Of a DNA stretch of 18,998 bases, positions 1 through 7,548 are shown one piece after another. Every line of letters begins with the position of its first letter. Position 1 is the stretch's first letter. The notes beneath the pieces were generated by a model that did not search any database, was not told the DNA's origin, and saw nothing but the letters and a program-made list of their open reading frames with translations. Where the stretch lies: the NCBI GenBank assembly GCA_017964325.1, contig JAGCSE010000295.1, positions 1-18,998 on the forward strand, read 5' to 3'. A program made the translations under genes and the position numbers. Source of the DNA: Victivallales bacterium (GTDB taxonomy: Bacteria; Verrucomicrobiota; Lentisphaeria; Oligosphaerales; Oligosphaeraceae).

Positions 1-147
1 AAAGGCAGAAATGAGATGATGCTCCAAACATACACCAATATGAAGAACAAGAATTATAAAGACGGGGATATCTGTTCCTTGTTGGGAATATCCTTGTACA
101 AACTACGCCAGATCAAGAAGTTGGCTCAGGGAGCGACTACATTGTAA
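1..147 (+). CDS. C-terminal end of an Rpn-family (PD-(D/E)XK nuclease/putative transposase) protein, partial
   Basis: The frame is open from the first base and ends at TAA 145-147, giving 48 residues (KGRNEMMLQTYTNMK...). The predicted helix-turn-helix-like stretch (NYKDGDICSLLGISLYKLRQ) resembles the 'IsxitGLsxeeI' tail that closes many Rpn/PD-(D/E)XK transposase-like proteins. The nuclease domain would lie left of the window, so it is unknown whether this gene is intact. Residues encoded by bases 1-119 are identical to those of a second copy at 319-437. The family assignment rests on the tail pattern and on a full-length Rpn-type gene elsewhere in the window, so it is an inference. Confidence 0.5.
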   Translation, partial: KGRNEMMLQTYTNMKNKNYKDGDICSLLGISLYKLRQIKKLAQGATTL

Positions 148-240
148 AATCAGTTGAAATGAATTGGTTGAATAACCGCCCCGTCTCTATGCACACCATT
201 GTTTGTTTCGTCATGCCATACTACAAAGGAGTTGAAAGAA

Positions 241-465
241 ATGTTCACCTACGATGATTACCTCAAGGCGGAATACAGGAAGGAGGGGGAGGCACAAGGC
301 ACTAAAAAGGGGGAGGCTAAAGGCAGAAATGAGATGATGCTCCAAACATACACCAATATGAAGAACAAGAATTATAAAGACGGGGATATCTGTTCCTTGT
401 TGGGAATATCCTTGTACAAACTACGCCAGATCAAGAAATTGGCTCAAGAAGCGACTAAGTTGTAA
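241..465 (+). pseudogene. Truncated second copy of the Rpn-family tail (74 aa)
   Basis: I start this at ATG 241 because an AAGGA box at 226-230 lies 10 nt upstream; the frame also opens earlier from a TTG at 199. The product begins MFTYDDYLKAEYRKEGEAQG, passes through a charged Lys/Glu/Gly linker typical of the segment between the nuclease domain and tail in Rpn-type proteins, and ends in the same tail as bases 1-147. No PD-(D/E)XK nuclease core is present, so this is most simply a decayed copy left by duplication. The ribosome binding site means a short peptide could still be made. Stop codons in the same frame at 160-162 and 169-171 show it is not a continuation of the first copy. Confidence 0.5.
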
Positions 466-512
466 AATCAATTGGTATGAATTTTTGGACGGCTTTTACT
501 CAGTAAACAGGT

Positions 513-1619
513 TTAATAGTTTTCCAACGTGCGCTTCAGTCCTGATAGAAACGCAATAACATCGCTTTTTTGCGAACCATGTCCAAAGCTCAAGCGCAAA
601 GCACCACGTACCGTCGCTTCATCGAATCCCATCGTGGTGTAAACATGGCTCAATCCGCCGCTTTCAGCTGAACACGCGCTTCCTGTACTAACAATGATAT
701 CTTCGTTTTGAGCCAATATCCGCTTCAGAACCGCCCCTTCATATCCCTTGAACGCAAATGATGCAATATATGGTGACGCATCATGTGGACTGATTCTAAC
801 AAACCCGTATTTTCCAAATGCTTCCAGCCCTTCCCACAACATCACGTTATGCTCACGGACTATGTCCAATTCGCCATCCATTTCGGAACACGCGAGTTCC
901 GCCGCATCTGCAAACATCATGACACCGACCGTGTCAACCGTCCCCGAACGCAAACCTCCCTGCTGCCCGCCTCCCAGCAACAAAGGCTTCAGCTCAATGC
1001 CTTTCCTTACAACCAAAGCCCCTACGGAAGCCGGCCCGCCGATTTTGCGAGATGACAATACAAGCATATCGATTTTCCCTGTACGCCATTCTATCGGCAA
1101 CTTGCCGAAACTTTGAGCTGCATCGACTACCAGACAACCTCCCCCCGCCCCATCGATTTTCCGCCGCAATGCCGTCAAATCCTGCACGGCGCCGCTTTCA
1201 TTGTTGACATGGCAGACACAAACTAAAGCATTTGGCGATACAAGATCTTCTGGAATAATGACTTGTCCATTTCGTTCAACATCAAGTCGGTGACAGTTTC
1301 CACGTGCTTCACAAGGCCGCAACATGGCGGGATGCGCCATAGGGTCCACCCAAATGCCAGCATCGTCATTGCCAAATCCGCGAATCGCCAGATTCAAAGC
1401 CTCCGTGCCGCCGCTTGTCCAAATCATATATGCTTCGCCGTCGCGGATGCCAAGGCATCTTAGCAGACGCCGCTCCGCATCCATAATCATACGGCGGCAT
1501 TTTTCGGCCTGCACCGTCCCGCCGTGCGGATTCAATGAATATTCACGGCAATATTCCGCATAACGTCCTGCGATTTCTAATCTTACCAAACCAGATGCGG
1601 CATAGTCCAGATAAATCAT
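513..1619 (-). CDS. Cysteine desulfurase family protein (NifS/IscS-like, PLP-dependent)
   Basis: The 368-residue length is usual for this aminotransferase class V family, which takes sulfur from cysteine as an enzyme persulfide for Fe-S clusters or tRNA thiolation. Visible motifs are YLDYAAS at the N-terminus, TSGGTE (68-73), the PLP-stacking His in MAHPA (H96), HVNNESG (138-143), DAAQ (166-169), the Schiff-base lysine K192, GGGQQGGLRSG (217-226) and the persulfide cysteine C316 in STGSACSAESGG. The residue before K192 is Arg (SSRK), where IscS/NifS normally has His. The start is ATG 1619 with an AGGAGG box just upstream that overlaps the stop of the previous gene. It is the last gene of an operon with purE and an exported protein, 9 nt after the latter. 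The sulfur acceptor cannot be named from this window. Confidence 0.88.
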   Translation of the reverse strand: MIYLDYAASGLVRLEIAGRYAEYCREYSLNPHGGTVQAEKCRRMIMDAERRLLRCLGIRDGEAYMIWTSGGTEALNLAIRGFGNDDAGIWVDPMAHPAMLRPCEARGNCHRLDVERNGQVIIPEDLVSPNALVCVCHVNNESGAVQDLTALRRKIDGAGGGCLVVDAAQSFGKLPIEWRTGKIDMLVLSSRKIGGPASVGALVVRKGIELKPLLLGGGQQGGLRSGTVDTVGVMMFADAAELACSEMDGELDIVREHNVMLWEGLEAFGKYGFVRISPHDASPYIASFAFKGYEGAVLKRILAQNEDIIVSTGSACSAESGGLSHVYTTMGFDEATVRGALRLSFGHGSQKSDVIAFLSGLKRTLENY

Positions 1620-1628
1620 CCAGCCCTC

Positions 1629-2930
1629 CTATTCAGGAAACACATCTCCCTTCGGATAAAGAGAACCCGCAATCTGATGATACCGCTGGACGACTTCCAT
1701 GAAATCATCAAGCCGCACATTCGCCGCAATCATCTTGCGTTCATATTCATCAAGATAACCGTCCAGCTTGCGTTGCTTCACCAAAGCCGACTGAAACGCC
1801 TCACGCGCCTTCTTGAATTCACGCTTGAAACGGTGCATTTTGCCGTCGCGAAGCAGTTGCAATGCTTCAACATATTGCCCCAAAGGATGTTGCAGCCAAT
1901 ATGGCGCATCCGTCTGCAAATCCTTGAAACGCTGTTCCAACTTCAAAAATGCCCGCGTATCCGCTTTGTAATCCTCCAATACTTTCGGCATGTCCTCCAA
2001 ACGCACACGCTTCAATATCTCAGGCCCGCTCCCGCCAACCATCGGCACCGTTTCAAGCTCCTCCACACGCTCCGCAATCATTTCCGTCCCACCGCCGCGA
2101 TGACGCTGACGGCTGACCATCGCGACACGCCGTTCATACAGTTCCTGCCGTCCCGTCCCGTCTGCATAGTATTTGCCGAACGTCTCATCGAAAACCATAA
2201 GCGGTTCGCGCCCAACACGTTCCCCTTGCAATAACTGTCGGAACAAATCCGTTTGGCTGCCACGCAACGTCTCCAATGAAAGCAACAGCAAATCGCAGTG
2301 CAGCATATATAATTCAAACAATGGACGAAAATCCACGTCGATTCCGCCTCCAAGCAGCATATCAACACTCGGAAACTCGCGCAGTGAATACTGATTGCGG
2401 ACGACTTCATAATCCTTCGACATCAACCCTACGCCCCCCATCTCCTCCACGAGAATCCGATGAGTCAGCCCAGCCGCAAGCCACTTCGCAGTCGGTGTCT
2501 CACGCTTCGCCCTCCTTGACGGCGATGGAATCTCCCCCACACCTTCCATTTCCTTCGGCATTTCCAACTCACGGCGCATGATCAGCGCATAAACCAATGA
2601 ATGGACAACCTCCACGTTGTTCATCTCAGGGCGGAAACGCACGCGGTAAATGCTGTTCTTCTCGCTTTCCTCCTCGTCATCCATCCCCAACGATTCGATG
2701 ACCGTCAACGTCTTGGACGGTTGCCCCGTTATCCCCAGCATTCGATCAACACGGTCGGAACACCTTGATACGAAAAAGCCTACAGCACGGCAACGCAGCT
2801 CTGTAGTCGCCTTCACGCGAACACGTCCTGCTTGAAGCACTTCCGTGTAATACGAAGCCGCAGACAGGCCGGCCGCCATGAGCAGCACGCCCATGGCAAG
2901 CAATATCCCGCCTGTCTTACAAATCTGCAT
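1629..2930 (-). CDS. Exported or membrane-anchored protein resembling a degenerate gluzincin (peptidase MA-like)
   Basis: The protein has 433 residues. Residues 1-26 form a signal peptide or anchor (a short KTG basic stretch, then GILLAMGVLLMAAGLSAAS). I do not recognise a named family. Residues 110-114 (HSLVY) followed by WLAAGLTHR (150-158) have the order and spacing of the HExxH ... WLxEGLA pattern of gluzincin-type metallopeptidases, but the catalytic Glu, second His and downstream Glu are all replaced. If the match is real, this is a non-catalytic relative. The C-terminal third is highly charged and probably helical. The ATG overlaps the purE stop by one base (TAATG), so translation is coupled; the cysteine desulfurase gene follows 9 nt later. 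The expression link is clear but the function is not. Confidence 0.6.
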   Translation of the reverse strand: MQICKTGGILLAMGVLLMAAGLSAASYYTEVLQAGRVRVKATTELRCRAVGFFVSRCSDRVDRMLGITGQPSKTLTVIESLGMDDEEESEKNSIYRVRFRPEMNNVEVVHSLVYALIMRRELEMPKEMEGVGEIPSPSRRAKRETPTAKWLAAGLTHRILVEEMGGVGLMSKDYEVVRNQYSLREFPSVDMLLGGGIDVDFRPLFELYMLHCDLLLLSLETLRGSQTDLFRQLLQGERVGREPLMVFDETFGKYYADGTGRQELYERRVAMVSRQRHRGGGTEMIAERVEELETVPMVGGSGPEILKRVRLEDMPKVLEDYKADTRAFLKLEQRFKDLQTDAPYWLQHPLGQYVEALQLLRDGKMHRFKREFKKAREAFQSALVKQRKLDGYLDEYERKMIAANVRLDDFMEVVQRYHQIAGSLYPKGDVFPE

Positions 2931-3430
2931 TACTGGTTGTATTCCTTGATGATAGCATCATCAGCATCCAATACTTTCTGGCGACGTGCAGCACGATCCG
3001 CCGCAAAACGTTCAGCCAACGCCACATCGCTCAATGCCAGAATCTGCGCCGCAAGCAAGGCCGCGTTCGTAGCGCCTCCGCTTCCAATCCCAACCGTCGC
3101 GACTGGAATGCCGCCAGGCATCTGGACGGTCGCCAGCAAGGCGTCCATCCCCTGCAAAGCACCGCCTTCCACGGGAATCCCGATGACCGGCAGTATCGTA
3201 TGAGATGCGCATACGCCCGCCAAATGCGCCGCGCCGCCTGCCGCCGCGATGATTACACGGATACCGCGCTCCGCCGCGCCGCCGACATATTCCTTCACAA
3301 TGTCTGGAGTCCTATGTGCCGACATCACACGCACTTCAAATGTAACGCCCAATTTCTGCAACGTATCCATGCACGATTTGATCTTCGGCAAATCCGAGGA
3401 ACTTCCCATCAATACAGCCACTTGTGCCAT
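2930..3430 (-). CDS. purE: N5-carboxyaminoimidazole ribonucleotide mutase (PurE, class I)
   Basis: PurE converts N5-CAIR to CAIR in cytoplasmic de novo purine synthesis. The 166-residue length is normal for class I PurE. The phosphate/nucleotide loop GSSSD (9-13), the catalytic-His motif SAHRTP (37-42, H39) and AGGAAHLAG (64-72) are all present, followed by the conserved VQMPGGIPVATV strand. The start is ATG 3430 with an AAGGA box about 6 nt upstream. Its partner purK is not in the window. It leads a three-gene operon, its stop overlapping the next start, with an exported protein and a cysteine desulfurase behind it. That is an unusual company for a purine gene. A probable promoter with an extended -10 lies just upstream. 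Confidence 0.95.
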   Translation of the reverse strand: MAQVAVLMGSSSDLPKIKSCMDTLQKLGVTFEVRVMSAHRTPDIVKEYVGGAAERGIRVIIAAAGGAAHLAGVCASHTILPVIGIPVEGGALQGMDALLATVQMPGGIPVATVGIGSGGATNAALLAAQILALSDVALAERFAADRAARRQKVLDADDAIIKEYNQ

Positions 3431-3463
3431 TTTCTTTTCCTTACAAAAACAATGAATGCCGTT

Positions 3464-3494
3464 CTTATATCACAGACTACAAATTTATAAACAA
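3464..3494 (-). promoter_or_regulatory. Probable promoter of the purE operon
   Basis: On the minus strand an extended -10 (TGATATAAG) has its hexamer at 3464-3469, 34 nt before the purE start. A TTGTTT at 3489-3494 sits at a long spacing of 19 nt, so the extended -10 is the stronger half. Visual match only. Confidence 0.4.
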
Positions 3495-3560
3495 CCAATT
3501 TAATATACATCTTTATATGGTTGCCAACAAGAAACAATCCTCCATCCACCGTATATAAAG

Positions 3561-3590
3561 TTGAAAATCACCATTTTTCTGCAATATTAT
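3561..3590 (+). promoter_or_regulatory. Probable promoter of the rhamnosidase gene
   Basis: TTGAAA (3561-3566) and TATTAT (3585-3590) are separated by 18 nt, each one base from the sigma-70-type consensus. They would give a leader of about 37 nt before ATG 3634. The purE promoter lies back to back with it. Confidence 0.5.
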
Positions 3591-3633
3591 TATTTTGTTC
3601 GTTTTCCATAAACAGAATAAAAGGAAGAAACGA

Positions 3634-5748
3634 ATGTCGAAAATCCTTTATCTCGCAACTTGCCTCGCTCTCTGCGGTTACGCCCAACAAATCACAACAA
3701 ATGCCAAAACCATGACAGCACAACACCAATTCAACGGACAGTGGATTACCATCGATTCCCTAGCCAACCTTAAGCCACTCAACGTCTTCCATCGCCAGCT
3801 TGCACCCGCGCAATTCAAACCGGAAGACCAAAAGGCCAGAAACCAACACGTGCTTTTCAGAAGAAAATTCACTTTGGAATCCACTAAAGACGCCACCATT
3901 TTCATCACGGCTGACGACTATTACAAGCTCTACATCAACGGTAAATTCGTCACACAAGGCCCGGCCGCCGGCTATCCATTCCATTATTTCTACAATGAAA
4001 TCAACGTCTCGGACCATCTGAAAAAGGGAGAGAATACCATTGCAGTCCATACGTATTACCAAGGACTTATAAATCGCGTCTGGGTATCGGGAGACAACCG
4101 ACATGGCCTCATCTTGGACCTCTCCGTCAACGGAAAAAACGTCCTCTCATCGGACACATCCTTCAAATGCGCACGCCACACAGCCTTCGAAGCCTGCGGA
4201 ACCGCAGGATACCAAACGCAATTCCTCGAAAAATACCATGCGGAAGCCCACGAAGTCGGATTCGAAAAGCCTGATTTTGACGACAGCTATTGGAAGCAGG
4301 CCGTCGTCAATGCCAATGCGGACTACCAGCTCTTCCCGCAACCATCCAAACAACTCGTATTCGAAGACATCAAACCCATAACCTCCCAAAAGACAGGCAA
4401 TTCCATCCAACTGGACTTCGGCGGCATCTTCGTCGGCGGCATCCGCTTCAAGGCGAAAGGCAAGGCGGGCGACGTCATCACCATGCGTTTCGCGCAGGAA
4501 CTGGAGGCGAACGGTTCGCTCCGATACAAGCTCCGCGCCAATTGCACATACGTCGAATATTTCGTCCTCTCGGGACGTGATGACATCCTCAACCAGTTCG
4601 ACTACAAGGCCTTCCGTTATGCGGAAATCATCCTTCCAGAAGGTTCGGACATTGCGGTAGATGAATCCTCCATCGTACTTGTCGCCCGTCACTACCCCTT
4701 TGAACTCAAGGCAAAATGCAAATTCGACGATCCTGCCGTCAAGCCAATCTGGGACCTCTGCGTCAGCTCCCTCCAATACGGTACGCAGGAAGTCATCATG
4801 GACTGCATGGAACGTGAAAAAGGCTACTATCTCGGCGACGGCTGCTACAGCCTTCTCACGTTCTGTCTTCTGACGCAAGACTATACGCTTATGGAAAAAT
4901 TCTTCGACGATTTCCTCCGCACGAAATTCATCAACCGCGGCCTCATGACATGCGGCAACTGCTCCATGATGCAGGAAATCGCCGAATATCCCCTCATCAT
5001 GTACTCCCTGCTCCTTGAATACTGCCACCTTACGAAAAACTACGATTTTGTCCGCGAACGCTATGACGCCTTTGCGGACATCCTCGACTTCTACCGCGAA
5101 CAATACGCACAGGAAAACGGACTGCTTAACAACCTGGACAAATGGTGCGTCGTCGAATGGCCCGCCAATCTGCGGGACGGCTATGACGTCGATATCCGCG
5201 AAGGCAGGGTCTGCACCACCATGCACAACGCCGTAAACGCCTACTACATCGGTGCTATCAAATGCCTCAACGAAGTGGCGAAGCTCATCGGCAAACCTGC
5301 CTATGCGGACACCAAGCCATTGCAGGAAGCCTTCGTCAAAGCGTTCTACGTACCCGAAAAGCATCTCTTCAAGGACAGCGTCACATCGAACCACATCAGC
5401 TACCACGCCAACGTCTTCGCCTATCTGTTCCAACTGCAACCAGACGATCCAGAGTTTAAGCCTGCCTTTCTTAACATCGTGCGCACCAAGCGTTTCACGG
5501 TCACGAATATGTTCGCGACCTTCCCGCTTCTCTGCACGCTCATCCGCGAAGGCGAAGACGAACTGTTCTATGAACTCATGACGGATCCACAGTCATGGAA
5601 CCGCATTCTCCGTGAAGGCGGCACCCGAACCTTCGAAGGCTGGGGGAAGGACACAAAATGGAACACATCCCTTTTCCATCTCACGCTTTCATTCGGCGCG
5701 GCCTTCCTCACCGACTGGGACATCAAGACCATCTTCACTTTCGAGTGA
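3634..5748 (+). CDS. Secreted alpha-L-rhamnosidase-like glycoside hydrolase (GH78 type)
   Basis: I start at ATG 3634 because AAGGAAG at 3621-3627 precedes it and the protein then opens with a signal peptide (MSKILYLATCLALCGYA, about residues 1-24); an in-frame TTG 13 codons earlier has neither. The mature part of the 704 residues has an N-terminal jelly-roll resembling the rhamnosidase N domain (DDYYKLYINGKFV), a second beta domain (LDFGGIFVGGIRF), then a six-hairpin (alpha/alpha)6 catalytic region. In that region D390, E395 and D402 in DCMEREKGYYLGD have the D-x4-E-x6-D spacing I recall for GH78 acid residues, and E668 in TFEGW is a candidate late catalytic Glu. It would release terminal rhamnose from plant or microbial glycans outside the cytoplasm. 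Family level is fairly sure; the sugar is inferred. Confidence 0.78.
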   Translation: MSKILYLATCLALCGYAQQITTNAKTMTAQHQFNGQWITIDSLANLKPLNVFHRQLAPAQFKPEDQKARNQHVLFRRKFTLESTKDATIFITADDYYKLYINGKFVTQGPAAGYPFHYFYNEINVSDHLKKGENTIAVHTYYQGLINRVWVSGDNRHGLILDLSVNGKNVLSSDTSFKCARHTAFEACGTAGYQTQFLEKYHAEAHEVGFEKPDFDDSYWKQAVVNANADYQLFPQPSKQLVFEDIKPITSQKTGNSIQLDFGGIFVGGIRFKAKGKAGDVITMRFAQELEANGSLRYKLRANCTYVEYFVLSGRDDILNQFDYKAFRYAEIILPEGSDIAVDESSIVLVARHYPFELKAKCKFDDPAVKPIWDLCVSSLQYGTQEVIMDCMEREKGYYLGDGCYSLLTFCLLTQDYTLMEKFFDDFLRTKFINRGLMTCGNCSMMQEIAEYPLIMYSLLLEYCHLTKNYDFVRERYDAFADILDFYREQYAQENGLLNNLDKWCVVEWPANLRDGYDVDIREGRVCTTMHNAVNAYYIGAIKCLNEVAKLIGKPAYADTKPLQEAFVKAFYVPEKHLFKDSVTSNHISYHANVFAYLFQLQPDDPEFKPAFLNIVRTKRFTVTNMFATFPLLCTLIREGEDELFYELMTDPQSWNRILREGGTRTFEGWGKDTKWNTSLFHLTLSFGAAFLTDWDIKTIFTFE

Positions 5749-5808
5749 GTTCCTGTCGAGAACCGTCTTGTCTTATTTTCGCTTATTGAAAATTTTGCGA
5801 AGAAAACT

Positions 5809-5841
5809 TTGCAAATCTAATATTGAATGTTGGATTTGCAA
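5809..5841. repeat. 9-bp inverted repeat downstream of the rhamnosidase gene
   Basis: TTGCAAATC (5809-5817) and GATTTGCAA (5833-5841) are perfect complements around a 15-nt loop, about 60 nt after the rhamnosidase stop. No T-tract follows on either strand, so it is a weak candidate for transcript ending or 3'-end protection. Confidence 0.45.
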
Positions 5842-5892
5842 GGGAAATAGCCATGAATGTAAAATCACTCGTTGTTACTATTCAAGATCTTG

Positions 5893-5932
5893 AAAAAAAC
5901 ACGCTGCTGAATCATTGAATCCGCAGCGTGTT
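5893..5932 (-). terminator. Rho-independent terminator of the FAD oxidoreductase/metallophosphoesterase operon
   Basis: Read on the minus strand, a perfect 10-bp stem AACACGCTGC/GCAGCGTGTT (5923-5932 and 5898-5907) with a 15-nt loop runs straight into seven T. It starts about 48 nt past the metallophosphoesterase stop. There is no T-tract on the plus side, so it acts for the minus strand. Confidence 0.8.
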
Positions 5933-5980
5933 CATATCTAGTCTTTTCAGATTGTCTAGAGGTAGGGCTGGCCTCTAGCT

Positions 5981-7516
5981 CTATTTCTTATCGGGCTTCG
6001 CCGCTTCAGCCGGCTTTGCTGCTGGTTTCGCCGCTTCGGCAGGTTTCTCCGCAGGTTTCGGCGGTTCGGCTGGCTTGGTGTATTTGCCCAACTTGCTGTA
6101 GATGGTCTTGCCACGGTTGCCGAAGGCATCCAGCGGCGTGATGGCGAAGCGGATTTTTTCTCCAAGCGGAATTTCCGTGTAGCCGAACATGCAGGTCGCT
6201 GTTTCAGGGCGTTTCGCCAACGGCATATAGTATTTCGGAGCAAAGATGCGACGCGTCCACGTGCGGGGCTGCACATCGTAAATCGGCTTGCCGACAGCGG
6301 GATGCTCGCTGTGATCGTCTCCGATTTCCGCCTTGATTTCGTAATCGAACACCATGCCGCCGCTGACCGCCGAAGGGAACGTAATCGCGATATGCGCGGG
6401 CAGCTTGCCAGCGGGATTCTCTTTGATGACAATCTTTTCGGCTGCATCTTCCGCGAATGCAGGTAGTTTCCGCTTGGCTGCCTGGATGCGTTTCGCTTTT
6501 GCAAACGGCTTCTTCTCGCCAAGCGGCAACGGCAGAACCCAGTCGGGTCCAAGAGAATCATCGTAGGCGAAGGAACGACGGCTTACGACGATGTGGTCGT
6601 CGAAAACCGACACCAGCATACCATGCTGGTCAGCGCTTCCGATGCCTGGATGCTTGACCGCCACTTCGCCTGGAATGCCGCCGTTGGCGCGACCGCGGCG
6701 ATGGCCGATGTAGCGCAGCGAGGCCGTGCCGATGGAAGTGAAGGTGTCCTGCCAGATGCCAGCCTCATCGCTCAGCGGATTGTGCGAATGTCCCGTGAAG
6801 ACAATGGCATTTGGAAACTCACTGAATGTCTTCGTCGAAGCACCGTTGTCATGCCCCCATGCCCACGGCCCATAGACCGTGTTAGCAGGATGCGGATGCT
6901 GTGTGTAGAAAAACGGCAGGTTCGGGTCGATTTCCGCCTTGTGTTTCGCCATGTATTCGCCGATTTTCCTGTGATGAGGCCAATGGCCGCCAATGAACGT
7001 ATAGCCTTTGACTACTTTTTTATAGATGCCCTGGAACTCCTCGTGGAAGCAGATGTCCCATGCAACCTTGAAATCCTTCGCGACGGATGTCTCGAAACGC
7101 GCCTTGCGCTTTTCCTCCGTGTTCATGCCGTATCTCCAGCCTTCATAGTCATGATTGCCCGCGATGAAGAACTTCTCAACGTGGCGGCCATCCGCCCCCT
7201 TGTCGTTCGGAAATACTTTATACCATGTATCGGCGAATTTCTTAAGCTGTTCCAATTGAGACGTATCAGCGATGTCTCCTGCGACCAGGACGACATCCAC
7301 GCCCTGCGCGTCATACCATCTTAATGTCTTCTCCCACACATTTGTCGTCTTTGGGTCCAGCTTAATGTGGACGTCACTGACAACGCCGATGCGCAGCTTT
7401 GGAGGAGTGGCGATTTTCTTGCCTTCAGCACCGAACAGCCGCATTCCGCCAAACGAAGCAAAAGCGGTCCCCGCAAACAGGCCCTTCAGAAAATCTCTTC
7501 TGGTGAAATCGAACAT
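5981..7516 (-). CDS. Tat-exported calcineurin-like metallophosphoesterase with Pro/Ala/Lys tail
   Basis: The N-terminus TRRDFLKG (5-12) followed by a hydrophobic run is a twin-arginine signal, so the enzyme is exported folded. Metal-binding blocks of the calcineurin-like fold appear in order: DVH (48-50), GD (80-81), GNHD (120-123), GGHW (176-179), QHPHP (206-210) and GHSH (242-245). A two-metal phosphoesterase is therefore likely; the substrate is unknown. After about residue 340 comes a beta-rich region, and the last 30 residues are a low-complexity KPAE/KPAA tail, possibly a cell-wall linker. The start is ATG 7516 with TAGGAG 8 nt upstream. It follows the FAD oxidoreductase gene by 32 bp in one transcript. 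At 511 residues it is longer than simple family members because of the C-terminal extension. Confidence 0.87.
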   Translation of the reverse strand: MFDFTRRDFLKGLFAGTAFASFGGMRLFGAEGKKIATPPKLRIGVVSDVHIKLDPKTTNVWEKTLRWYDAQGVDVVLVAGDIADTSQLEQLKKFADTWYKVFPNDKGADGRHVEKFFIAGNHDYEGWRYGMNTEEKRKARFETSVAKDFKVAWDICFHEEFQGIYKKVVKGYTFIGGHWPHHRKIGEYMAKHKAEIDPNLPFFYTQHPHPANTVYGPWAWGHDNGASTKTFSEFPNAIVFTGHSHNPLSDEAGIWQDTFTSIGTASLRYIGHRRGRANGGIPGEVAVKHPGIGSADQHGMLVSVFDDHIVVSRRSFAYDDSLGPDWVLPLPLGEKKPFAKAKRIQAAKRKLPAFAEDAAEKIVIKENPAGKLPAHIAITFPSAVSGGMVFDYEIKAEIGDDHSEHPAVGKPIYDVQPRTWTRRIFAPKYYMPLAKRPETATCMFGYTEIPLGEKIRFAITPLDAFGNRGKTIYSKLGKYTKPAEPPKPAEKPAEAAKPAAKPAEAAKPDKK

Positions 7517-7548
7517 TCGATGATCTCCTATCTATTTTTCTCATAACA

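Larger units (their letters stand above)
1..465 (+). repeat. 318-bp-offset direct duplication of an Rpn-family gene tail
   Basis: Bases 1-119 and 319-437 are identical. Bases 120-165 and 438-483 then match with several substitutions; both copies include the stop codon and a similar stretch after it. The left limit is outside the window. The abrupt change from perfect identity to divergence suggests a recent duplication or a gene-conversion tract. Confidence 0.9.

Noticed and set aside
495..507. TTTACT-c-AGTAAA palindrome after the cysteine desulfurase stop as a terminator
   Set aside because: The stem is short and AT only and lacks a T-tract, so it would not stop transcription.
4147..5439. 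430-codon open frame on the minus strand opposite the rhamnosidase
   Set aside because: It mirrors the codon bias of the rhamnosidase gene, has no ribosome site or recognisable domain, and the sense strand encodes a clear enzyme with signal peptide.
5853..5918. 21-aa ORF with a weak ribosome site after the rhamnosidase
   Set aside because: Too short to judge, and its end runs into the terminator of the opposite operon.
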